A stretch of 64,000 nucleotides of DNA from Paenibacillus pasadenensis DSM 19293 (GTDB lineage Bacteria; Bacillota; Bacilli; Paenibacillales; Paenibacillaceae): contig NZ_KE383850.1 of the NCBI RefSeq assembly GCF_000422485.1, positions 151,961-215,960 on the forward strand. Reading direction: 5' to 3'. Each line of letters starts with the position of its first letter. The first letter of the stretch is position 1. This document shows, piece by piece, positions 55,087 through 62,624 of this stretch. Both the position numbers and the translations under genes were made by a program. The notes beneath the pieces were generated by a model that was not told the origin of the DNA, ran no database searches, and saw only the letters and a program-made list of their open reading frames with translations.

Positions 55087-58000
55087 CTACGCCTGCAGCA
55101 GCTTCAGCAGGCGCTGCACCGCGGCGGCGGCTTCCGCGCGGGTGAGCTCCGCCTGCGGCCGGAACGCGCCGTTCGCGTCGCCTTGCAGCAGGCCGGCCTC
55201 GTAGGCGGCCGCGACGGACGGCGCCGCCCAGGCACCGATCGCTCCCGCGTCGGCGGCAGCCGGCCGTTCGCCGGCGGCAGCCACGAGCGGCTTGCCCGCT
55301 GCGGCGGCGGCGCGCACGAGCATCGCCGCCATCTGCTCGCGGCTCAGCAAAGCTTGCGGAGCGGCGATGCCGTCCGCCTGGCCGCGAAGGATGCCCGCGT
55401 CCAGAGCGGCCGAGACCGCTCCGGCGTACCAGGCGTCCGCCGAGACGTCGGCGAAGCCTGCCGCGGCGCTGCCGGAGGCGCTCAGGCCGAGCGCCCGGAC
55501 GAGCATGGCCGCCAGCTCCGCGCGGCTGACGGACTTGGCGGGCAGGAAGCCTGCCGCGCCTGCGCCTTGCACGATGCCTTTGGCCGACAGGCTGGCGATG
55601 CCCGCCTGCGCCCAGTGGCCGGCCGGCACGTCGGCATACGCGACGCTCAGCTCCAGCACGGCGTAGCGTCCGGCGGAGCGGACGTCGGCGTCGGCGGTCC
55701 AATCGCCGCCTGCGAGCCGGGAGCCGAGCTGGTAGGCCGGCGCGCCGTTCGCGTCCAGGCGGAAGATGCCGGAGCGCTCCGGATCGAAGCCGGCTGCCGC
55801 GCTCAGCTTCAGCCGGATCGAAGCCGCTTCAAGCGGCAGCTCCCGGCCGTCCGCGGCGATCGAGCCGATGGCGAGCTCCACGCTGCCGCCTGCGGCGGCA
55901 TACGCGCGGCTGCCCGGCTGCTGCAGCGGAGCCAGCTGCTCTCCTACGCCGGCCGCCGCGCTCAGGCGGATCGACAGCGGCGCATCGCCGGCCTGCTGCC
56001 AAAGCTGGCGCAGCTCGTCGCCGGACAGCTCGGCGCTCAGGCCGGGCAGCTCGAGGCGGAGGCCGTCCGCCAGCCGCGGCTTCAGCTCGGCGCCCAGGCG
56101 CACGGTCGCCGCTCCGTCCAGCTTGAGGACGGCGGCGGCTCCGGCATCGCCGGACAGCTGGCCGGCCTGCACGGCGACGACGCCGCTGCCGGCGCTCGGC
56201 GTCGGCGAGGCTGCCGCGCTTGGCGCCGGCGTAGCGGTTGGCGCCGGAGTCCGCTCCGGCGTCGGCGTCGGTGTTGCCGGAGGCTCGCCGGTCGCCGGAG
56301 GCTCGCCGGTTGCCGGAGGCTCGCCCGTTGCCGGAGGCTCGCCCGTTGCCGGAGGCTGGCCCGTCGCCGGAGGCTCGCCGGTCGCCGGAGGCTCGCCGGT
56401 CGCCGGAGGCTCGCCCGTTGCCGGAGGCTCGCCCGTCGCCGGAGGCTCGCCCGTTGCCGGAGGCTCGCCCGTCGCCGGAGGCTCGCCGGTCGCTGGAGGC
56501 TCGCCGGTCGCCGGAGGCTCGCCGGTCGCCGGAGGCTCGCCGGTGCCCGGCAGGTCGCCGGTCCGCGTCAGCCGAATGTCGTCGAACCAGCCCCATGCCG
56601 CGCCGGGCGCTTCGACGTCGAAGCCGATCGTCACCTGGCCGTTGGCCACTTCGATGCCGCTGACCTTGTATTCCTTCCATACATTCCAGCCGGTGTTGAC
56701 GATGTCCGCGTTCCAGCGCGAGCCGATGCCCGTCTCGGCGTACAGCTGCAGCTTCGTCTCGCCGCCGCCGCCCGATGCGGCGGCCGTGAGCTCGTAGACG
56801 CCTTTCGGCAGCTGGCTCACGATCTGCGTCAGCGTGAAGCGGTACGGATCCTCATACCAATAGTTGAACGCATGCGTGCCCGCATGGGCATTGGCCGCAT
56901 TGTTCTCGACCTTGCCCGCGCCGGCGGTGCCGCCGAGCGTCCAGCCGGTCAGGTCGCCGTTTTCGAAGCCGGGGTTCTGCACGGGATTTTTCTCCGGCGC
57001 CTTCACCAGCTCGAAATCGTCCAAATACCCCCATGTGCCGCCCGGAGCCTCGACGTCGAAGCCGATCGTCACCTGTCCGTTCGTCACCTCGATCTCCTCG
57101 ACGGCGTACGGCTTCCATACGTTCCAGCCCGCATTCACGGCATCCGCGCCGAGCGGATCGCCGCCGTACCCTTCGGCGAACAGCCGCAGCTTCGTCTCGC
57201 CGCCGCCGCCCGACGCCCAGGCGCTGAGGCGGTACGTGCCGTTTTCCAGCCCCGTCACCGTCTGGCTGATGCGGTAGCCGTACTCCGTTCCGTAATAATA
57301 GTTGACCGAATGCCCGCCGCTATGCGCGTTGCCCGCTTCCTTGGACAGCTTGGCCGCGCCTTCCGTGCCGCTCAGCGTCCAGCCGGCCAGGCCGTCCTGC
57401 TCGAAGCCGGGGTTACGGACGAGGTTCGGATTGTCCACGACCTTGACGGTCACGGCGGCCCGCATCGCGGCGTCCACGCCTTGCACGGAGCCTTGCAGCT
57501 CGTACGTCCCCGGCACTTTCCACTGATCCGGATCGGCCGGCTCGTCCCAGACGACTGCCCGCTTCTCGATGCTGCCCTCGCTGAGCAGCACCTCGGCCTC
57601 GGCCGGCAGCTCCGGCGCGGAGCCGGCGCTCGCGGTCACGTCCAGGGAGGGATAGACGAGCAGCGGCTTGATGTCGTCCAGATCGCCCGGCACGAACCGG
57701 AACGCATCCAGCGACTCCAGCGCGTTGCCGTCGAAGTCGAACATCGCCTGGTTCTCCCACGCGTTGCCTTCGCCGGCCTTCCAGCCGACGCCCGCCAGCC
57801 AGGCCGGCTCCCAGTAAAAGACGCCGAGCCCCTTGCCGCCCTGCACATGAGCGACGGTGTTCAGAATGAGCTCGGTGACGAGCTTCTGGCTCGCCACGCT
57901 CGCCTCGAAGCCGGTCAGCTTCGCCTGCGCCTCGCCGGCGATGTTGCCGTGGCCGTCCGCGTCCTCGAGCGTGTACGGGTAGGCCGTCTCCGCGACGACG

Positions 58001-58833
58001 ACTTCTTTGCCGTAACGGGCCGCCAGATCGTCCATGTTGCTCTTGAGCTCTTGGAACGTGCCGTGCCAGTACGGATAGTAGGACAGTCCGATCACGTCAT
58101 AGTCGATGCCCTGCAGCCGCGCCTGGTCGAAAAACGTCCGGAACTTCGCGTTGCTGCCGCCTTCGGCCAGATGCAGCATGATCTTGGTCTCGTGCCCGGC
58201 GGGCGTCGTCTCGCGCACCGCGCGCACGCCCTCGGACAGCAGCTGGGCCAGCTGCGCGAAGCGGCTCGTCGAGCCGTCCGGCAGCAGCATGCCGGAGTTG
58301 ATCTCGTTGCCGATCTGCACCATGTCCGGGTATGCGCCCTCGGCGAGCAGCTCGTCCATCACCTCGCGGGTGTAGCCGTAGAGCGCCGCCTTCAGCTCGT
58401 CGAAGCCGAGCGAAGCCCAGGCGGCGGGCTTGACCTGCTGGCCGGGATCGGCCCAGAAGTCGCTGTAATGGAAGTCGACGAGCAGCCCCATGCCGGCGGC
58501 CTTCACCCGCTTGGCCATCTCGATGAGATGGGCCTTGTCGTTGTAGCCGTCCGCCTGGACGGGATCGTTCCACAGGCGCAGGCGCACGTAGTTGACGCCA
58601 TGCTCCTTGAGGATCGCGAGCAGGTCGCGCTCGGTTCCGTCGTCGTAGAAGGCGACGCCCTTGTCCTCGAGCGCCTGCAGCGTGGAGATGTCTACGCCCT
58701 TGATGAAGCCGTCCGGGTCGGACGAAGCGGCCGCGTCGGCGACCGCTCCTCCTGCCGGCAGGCCGAGTCCGGCGAGCCCGATGACGAGCGCCAGCATGGC
58801 GGCGCCGAGTCGGCGCAGCAGCTTGGTATGCAC
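55087..58833 (-). CDS. SLH-anchored GH53 endo-beta-1,4-galactanase with two CBM61-like modules
   Basis: A 1248-residue surface enzyme. The start is the GTG at 58831-58833 after AAGGGGG. Signal peptide ends near GGAVADAAAS. GH53 barrel at about 40-390: GFIKGVDISTLQALEDKGVA, GVNYVRLRLWNDP, VDFHYSDFWADPGQQ, IGNEINSG (acid/base Glu) and EVVVAETAYPYT (nucleophile Glu). An Ig-like module follows (VWDEPADPDQWKVPGTYELQ), then two CBM modules related to CBM61 (NLVRNPGFEQDGLAGWTLSG; VQNPGFENGDLTGWTLGGT), a PPATGE repeat linker, a cohesin-like/beta-sandwich segment and three C-terminal SLH domains (YADVPAGHWAQAGIASLSAK, FADVSADAWYAGAVSAALDA, LQGDANGAFRPQAELTRAEA). It cleaves pectic galactan at the cell surface. 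A cre-like site lies upstream (58881). Confidence 0.92.
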   Translation of the reverse strand: MHTKLLRRLGAAMLALVIGLAGLGLPAGGAVADAAASSDPDGFIKGVDISTLQALEDKGVAFYDDGTERDLLAILKEHGVNYVRLRLWNDPVQADGYNDKAHLIEMAKRVKAAGMGLLVDFHYSDFWADPGQQVKPAAWASLGFDELKAALYGYTREVMDELLAEGAYPDMVQIGNEINSGMLLPDGSTSRFAQLAQLLSEGVRAVRETTPAGHETKIMLHLAEGGSNAKFRTFFDQARLQGIDYDVIGLSYYPYWHGTFQELKSNMDDLAARYGKEVVVAETAYPYTLEDADGHGNIAGEAQAKLTGFEASVASQKLVTELILNTVAHVQGGKGLGVFYWEPAWLAGVGWKAGEGNAWENQAMFDFDGNALESLDAFRFVPGDLDDIKPLLVYPSLDVTASAGSAPELPAEAEVLLSEGSIEKRAVVWDEPADPDQWKVPGTYELQGSVQGVDAAMRAAVTVKVVDNPNLVRNPGFEQDGLAGWTLSGTEGAAKLSKEAGNAHSGGHSVNYYYGTEYGYRISQTVTGLENGTYRLSAWASGGGGETKLRLFAEGYGGDPLGADAVNAGWNVWKPYAVEEIEVTNGQVTIGFDVEAPGGTWGYLDDFELVKAPEKNPVQNPGFENGDLTGWTLGGTAGAGKVENNAANAHAGTHAFNYWYEDPYRFTLTQIVSQLPKGVYELTAAASGGGGETKLQLYAETGIGSRWNADIVNTGWNVWKEYKVSGIEVANGQVTIGFDVEAPGAAWGWFDDIRLTRTGDLPGTGEPPATGEPPATGEPPATGEPPATGEPPATGEPPATGEPPATGEPPATGEPPATGEPPATGQPPATGEPPATGEPPATGEPPATGEPPATPTPTPERTPAPTATPAPSAAASPTPSAGSGVVAVQAGQLSGDAGAAAVLKLDGAATVRLGAELKPRLADGLRLELPGLSAELSGDELRQLWQQAGDAPLSIRLSAAAGVGEQLAPLQQPGSRAYAAAGGSVELAIGSIAADGRELPLEAASIRLKLSAAAGFDPERSGIFRLDANGAPAYQLGSRLAGGDWTADADVRSAGRYAVLELSVAYADVPAGHWAQAGIASLSAKGIVQGAGAAGFLPAKSVSRAELAAMLVRALGLSASGSAAAGFADVSADAWYAGAVSAALDAGILRGQADGIAAPQALLSREQMAAMLVRAAAAAGKPLVAAAGERPAAADAGAIGAWAAPSVAAAYEAGLLQGDANGAFRPQAELTRAEAAAAVQRLLKLLQA
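56272..56555 (-). repeat. 18-bp tandem repeat encoding the PPATGE linker
   Basis: About sixteen in-frame copies of an 18-bp unit (plus strand GGAGGCTCGCC(G/C)GT(C/T)GCC) encode P-P-A-T-G-E, with one PPATGQ variant. Copy number of such linkers often varies between strains. Confidence 0.92.
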
Positions 58834-58880
58834 GATGATGATTCCCCCTTGTACCGTTGTCTCTCCTATTGTAGGGAACA

Positions 58881-58894
58881 GGTGAAAGCGCACC
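58881..58894. promoter_or_regulatory. Weak cre-like site upstream of the GH53 gene
   Basis: TGAAAGCGCACCCA fits the cre consensus at 12 of 14 and lies 48-61 bases before the GH53 start. Confidence 0.4.
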
Positions 58895-58963
58895 CATTCA
58901 GCGGGTCAACAAAAAGAGATACACTTTCAACGATGCGGGGTGGAAGGAGCGTGGGGCACGGCT

Positions 58964-59044
58964 CTCCTCAGTGGTAAAAATGGCATTGAGAGGCCCCGCC
59001 GCCGAGGAACGGCCCTCCTCAGTGGTAAATATGGCACTGAGGAG
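58964..59044. repeat. Paired inverted-repeat elements CTCCTCAGTG...CACTGAGGAG
   Basis: Two copies in tandem: 58964-58993 (arms CTCCTCAGTG and CATTGAGAGG, imperfect) and 59015-59044 (CTCCTCAGTG and CACTGAGGAG, perfect 10-bp arms). Both have the loop GTAAA(A/T)ATGG. No T-run follows either strand. No gene in the 58834-59226 gap. Confidence 0.75.
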
Positions 59045-59072
59045 CCCGTCCGCCAGCCGCCGGAGCCGCTCG

Positions 59073-59118
59073 AAAAAAAGCAGACCGCCCCGAACCTCGT
59101 AAAAGGTTAGGCGGTCTA
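59073..59118 (-). terminator. Terminator of the secreted 548-aa protein gene
   Basis: AGACCGCC/GGCGGTCT stem on the minus strand followed by GCTTTTTTT. Confidence 0.85.
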
Positions 59119-59226
59119 CTCGCTGCTATGCGATTTGACGGGATGCAAGCCGACGCTCCGGATCCGATCTGGACCTCGCGCCAAGCCCTTGCGCCGGAGC
59201 GCTGGCCTGGCCGCTCCTTCAAGCGC

Positions 59227-60873
59227 CTAGCTGCCGAGCGTGACGGACACCGTCGTCAGGTTCGTGCTGTTCTGCCGCAGGCGCAGGCTGGCGGCTCCGC
59301 TCGAGCCCGACTTGATGCGGACGGTGAGCTGCTTGGAGGCGCTGCCGCTGCTGTCGGCCGTCAGGCTGAACGAGGAGCTGTAGCCGTAGGCGGTCGGCCA
59401 GCTGCCGTCGGCGTTCTGCACCTGGGCGATCTGCGTGCCGCCGGATGTCAGGTAGATGCCGACGTTGTACCCGCTTGTCGTGCCGTTCGGCGTCAAGCCG
59501 CTTGCCTTGACCGTGATCTGGAACGACGTGCCGTTGCTCGGCAGCGTCGCTGGCGTCACGAAGCTGTAGCTGAGCACGCCCGGCGTCGGAGTCGGCGTTG
59601 CCGTCGGCGAAGCGGTCGGCGTCGGGGTCGGCGTCACGGTAGGCGTTGGCGTCGGAGACGCGGCGCCGTAGCCGTAGGAGCCCGTCTTGAACGTGGACGA
59701 GTCGTACCACTTGTAGCCGGCGGCCGGCGCGGCCCACGGCTCCGCCTGCGGCTCGGTCGAGGAGGCCGGATTCTCAAAGGCGAGCAGCGGCGTCGGGCTG
59801 TCGAGCGTCAGGCCGCTCACCTGCGACAGGCTCGTGTAGCTTTCCGGCACGGCCAGCCAGTTCACGAGGTTGACGAGCAGCGTGTCGTCGTCGACTTCCT
59901 TGAAGCCGTCGTACGTCGTCTTGCTCGCTCCGGTGTCCTCGCGCTTGTACTTCGGCGAGGCGTCCTCGACAGGGGAGGAGTCGCCGATGAACGCCGCTTT
60001 GCCTGCGCCTTTCTTCGCGACCGCGACATACGGCCCCTCGGCGACGCCGCCTCCGGCATAGACGCCCTGATCGACGGCGCTGCCCCACTTGGCGGATGTC
60101 TGCGGCAGGTAGACGATGCCCTTGGCTTTGGCCGGATCAATGATCGCGAGCGTCGAGCCGGCATGCATCGCCACGGACGACACGCCCTGCGTAATGCCGA
60201 ACGCCTGGCTCGGCGCGACGATCTGCGTCGCGTTCACGTCGCCGAGCGCGTTGTAGCGGAAGCGCACGCCGAAGTTCGTCGCGAGCCAGTCCGAGCTGAC
60301 GACGCCCTGCATGGCGGGGGAGGCGGCTTCTTCGGCGCTCATGCCTTTGGCCGGGTTCGTCCAGGCGCCGCGGCGGTAGCCGTTGATCGCCTCGCTGCCG
60401 TCCCAGCGGTTCTTGTTGCGGTCCGCGTTGTAATGGTCGCCGATGAAGAAGATGCTGCCGCCGTTCTGCACGTACTGCGCCATCGCCGCCTGCTCCGTCG
60501 CCTTGTACGGCACGTTCGGCTCGGCCGTGATGAACACGTTGTACGGCGTCAGGTCGGAGAGGGTGATCGGAGTCGTCTTGCGCAGCTCCTTGACGTAGAA
60601 CCCGGCGGACGCAAGCGCGTTGCCGAAGTCCGAGAAGCCGCCGTCGATGACCCAGTCCGCGGCGCCGGCCGTCTGGGCATGGGTGTTGTCGAAAAGGATC
60701 TTCTTGCCGGCGTTGCCGTTCACGACCTTGGCGGCGATGGACGGCGCAGGGTCCGACGGCCCCTCCGCATAGGCGCGGTAGCCTCCGGGCTGCGCCAGCG
60801 GGGCAGGGAGCAGGAGGGCTGCGGCGACGGCCGCGCCGAGCAGGCGTTTCTTCCATGACAAAGCTGGTTTCAT
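59227..60873 (-). CDS. Secreted protein with GATase-like N-domain and C-terminal beta module, unknown function
   Basis: A 548-residue secreted protein. Signal peptide (KKRLLGAAVAAALLLPAPLA, cut near AYAEG). Residues about 35-340 resemble the GATase1-like/DUF4350 fold: KILFDNTHAQTAGAADWVID, FYVKELRKTTPITLSDLTPY, NVFITAEPNVPYKATEQAAM, YVQNGGSIFFIGDHYNADRN and GKAAFIGDSSPVEDASP. No Cys-His-Glu amidotransferase triad stands out. A Thr/Pro linker (about 400-425) leads to a C-terminal beta-sandwich of about 110 residues. Such proteins are sometimes found joined to nuclease domains, but none is seen here. ATG at 60871-60873 after AAAGGGG at 8 bases. No SLH domain, so it is probably released. Confidence 0.72.
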   Translation of the reverse strand: MKPALSWKKRLLGAAVAAALLLPAPLAQPGGYRAYAEGPSDPAPSIAAKVVNGNAGKKILFDNTHAQTAGAADWVIDGGFSDFGNALASAGFYVKELRKTTPITLSDLTPYNVFITAEPNVPYKATEQAAMAQYVQNGGSIFFIGDHYNADRNKNRWDGSEAINGYRRGAWTNPAKGMSAEEAASPAMQGVVSSDWLATNFGVRFRYNALGDVNATQIVAPSQAFGITQGVSSVAMHAGSTLAIIDPAKAKGIVYLPQTSAKWGSAVDQGVYAGGGVAEGPYVAVAKKGAGKAAFIGDSSPVEDASPKYKREDTGASKTTYDGFKEVDDDTLLVNLVNWLAVPESYTSLSQVSGLTLDSPTPLLAFENPASSTEPQAEPWAAPAAGYKWYDSSTFKTGSYGYGAASPTPTPTVTPTPTPTASPTATPTPTPGVLSYSFVTPATLPSNGTSFQITVKASGLTPNGTTSGYNVGIYLTSGGTQIAQVQNADGSWPTAYGYSSSFSLTADSSGSASKQLTVRIKSGSSGAASLRLRQNSTNLTTVSVTLGS

Positions 60874-61094
60874 AACTCGTCCCCTTTCGATGGGCGCGGA
60901 ATCTTCTTCCATTCCGGCTGAGACTACTATAAGGCGAGAGGAGGGAGTTCGGATAGAGGGATGTGAGGGGCATGTCCGTCATATTTTTGTAAATGTCGGC
61001 AGGGAACCTTTTCCTGTTCAAGTGGAAGATACTCCCTCTAAGTCAACCGACATGATAACATAGGGAGCATAGACTGATCTTAGGAGGATCCTAT

Positions 61095-61727
61095 TTGCAG
61101 CTCGTGATTGAAAAGCTCTACCACGGAACGACAGATGACAGCTTAGCTGGGTTTTCCCGTCAGCTGATCAACTCCGAATACTGGAGGCCGGGACGAGATT
61201 TCGGACCGGGCTTTTACGCAACGCCCGACATTGACCAAGCACGTGAATGGGCGCACAAAGCGGCGGAGAAACGAGCGCGTGTGGGTGAGTTTGTCCGACC
61301 CTGCGTTCTGGAGGTTGATTTTCTCCCTCAACCCTACATAGATGATGATGGTGGCGTGGAGAACGAGACGACTATTTTCAGTGGTGTCTCGCGCTCGTGG
61401 GCGTATTTTATTTATCAACACCGGTTAGCTTCTAGCCAATCCGGAGACCCTTGTAAAAAACACCCCGCTGTTGTAATCGGGCCTATGGCCGACAACGACA
61501 CTGGCGCTATTGTTCAACAAGAGATACAATACCAGTACGGGTTCGACTGGTTCTACGACAGGATTATTCATTCCCGACAAAATCAAAAGCTCAGTCTCCC
61601 TAGATTAGGAACGCAGATTGCATTTTGCTCCGACGTGTGGGATTCGCGGCTGGCACTCACCGGGTATTATGTTTATAGCGAGGAAGGAGCGTGGAACCAT
61701 GAAGAGCGAAAAGCTGACTCCGTATGA
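61095..61727 (+). CDS. DUF3990-like (ADP-ribosyltransferase-fold) protein, candidate toxin
   Basis: A 210-residue protein, TTG start after GGAGG at 7 bases. The N-terminal half has the DUF3990-like pattern: KLYHGTTDDSLAGFSRQLIN, then RDFGPGFYATPDIDQAREWA (the G-x-G-F-Y-x-T...Q-A-x-x-W-A signature) and RPCVLEVDFLPQPYIDDDGG. The remainder includes AVVIGPMADNDTGAIVQQEI and FDWFYDRIIHS. DUF3990 is related to ADP-ribosyltransferase toxins, in which H-G-T and the following Y/T residues hold NAD. The gene is A+T-richer than the flanks and overlaps by 29 bases a small downstream gene. Such coupling suits a toxin-antitoxin pair. Family likeness is good; NAD-dependent activity is inferred. Confidence 0.78.
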   Translation: MQLVIEKLYHGTTDDSLAGFSRQLINSEYWRPGRDFGPGFYATPDIDQAREWAHKAAEKRARVGEFVRPCVLEVDFLPQPYIDDDGGVENETTIFSGVSRSWAYFIYQHRLASSQSGDPCKKHPAVVIGPMADNDTGAIVQQEIQYQYGFDWFYDRIIHSRQNQKLSLPRLGTQIAFCSDVWDSRLALTGYYVYSEEGAWNHEERKADSV

Positions 61728-62001
61728 AACGGCAATTGCCAGGGAATTGCACCATCACTTCGGCTTTTCCGAAGAGCAGGGTGAAGAATTGGTCATCCGT
61801 TACCGGACTCCTATCCATCTTATTGGTAGCTATGACCCGCCTTACGAGCACGCTGAGGCCATTGCTAAGTGCGTGGAGAAAAACATTTCCCCCGCCCGCT
61901 CCGCAGCCAACATCCGCAAAGTGTCAAAGCAAAGCAAGTCCGACTCTGGCATAGATCCTCTTACCAAGATTGAGATGGCTGCGGCGTTAATCTCCCACTA
62001 A
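61699..62001 (+). CDS. Small helical protein coupled to the DUF3990-like gene, candidate antitoxin
   Basis: A 100-residue protein starting at the ATG at 61699 (AAGGAG upstream), inside the last 29 bases of the previous gene in another frame. It is polar and mostly helical (MKSEKLTPYETAIARELHHH, FGFSEEQGEELVIRYRTPIH, YEHAEAIAKCVEKNISPARS), with no membrane segment. No family is recognised, but small helical partners of DUF3990 proteins are common, such as the DUF3791 type. Followed by a terminator, so the two genes form a closed operon. An antitoxin role is inferred from position. Confidence 0.65.
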   Translation: MKSEKLTPYETAIARELHHHFGFSEEQGEELVIRYRTPIHLIGSYDPPYEHAEAIAKCVEKNISPARSAANIRKVSKQSKSDSGIDPLTKIEMAAALISH

Positions 62002-62006
62002 TACTT

Positions 62007-62035
62007 AAACCCACCTCATGTAGAGGTGGGTTTTT
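62007..62035 (+). terminator. Terminator of the DUF3990-like operon
   Basis: AAACCCACCTC/GAGGTGGGTTT stem followed by TT. Good stem and T-run. Confidence 0.9.
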
Positions 62036-62039
62036 CTTA

Positions 62040-62562
62040 TCCATCGCGCTTGAAGGAGCGAGAGTCGATGAACGGATAACGCCCCCGCTTGGCGACCAGA
62101 CTAGAGTGGTAAAGTTCTCCTATAGTGATGTGGAGCGCTTGCGGGACGGAAAGCGGCTATGCTACACTCGTAGCAATCAAACGCGAAAGCCGTCCGCGGG
62201 CCGTCAGGCTCCAGCCGGGCGGCTCGCGATCGAACGGAGGGTTGCGTGTGATTCATTCGATTCGGATCCGCACGGTGCGTCGCTAATGGAATAACGCCCA
62301 TGTTCTGCCTTTGTGCAGGGATCTCGAATCGTGGATGAATCCACGTTCATCGCTTTGACGCGCCTCTTTCGCATCTCCCGTCTCCCGGCGGCTTCGGCCC
62401 CTTAGGCGGAGATGTCGGCGAGGCCGCCTCTTCCGTCCGCGGAGGAGCCTTTCTGTCCGGCCGGAGAGCGGCGCGGCGGCATGCTGCCGTCCGCGTCCCT
62501 CCGGGCGCCGCTGCCATGCGGCGAGGCGGACAGGGACGAAGCCGATCCATCCTGCATAACTG
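62040..62562. other. Intergenic region without recognised gene
   Basis: About 520 bases between the DUF3990-like operon and the leader of hflX. Frames here are short, G+C-biased and lack ribosome sites. I see nothing to annotate. Confidence 0.5.
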
Positions 62563-62565
62563 CGA

Positions 62566-62594
62566 ACACGGGCCGCCAGGCCCGTGTTTTTTCA
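62566..62594 (+). terminator. Terminator-like hairpin directly upstream of hflX
   Basis: AACACGGGCC-gcca-GGCCCGTGTT followed by TTTT, ending 30 bases before the hflX start. It could end an upstream transcript or act as an attenuator in the hflX leader. Confidence 0.75.
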
Positions 62595-62624
62595 TACCCG
62601 CCCCAAGAGAGGATGATTTCCCAT

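Noticed and set aside
56272..56555. 18-bp repeats as CRISPR or intergenic repeat
   Set aside because: In frame within the GH53 gene, encoding a PPATGE linker.
60992..61050. ATGTCGG...CCGACAT inverted repeat before the DUF3990-like gene
   Set aside because: Arms are about 50 bases apart with no clear promoter between; may be chance.
62106..62294. 62-codon frame between the DUF3990-like pair and hflX
   Set aside because: No ribosome site, biased composition, no protein-like features.
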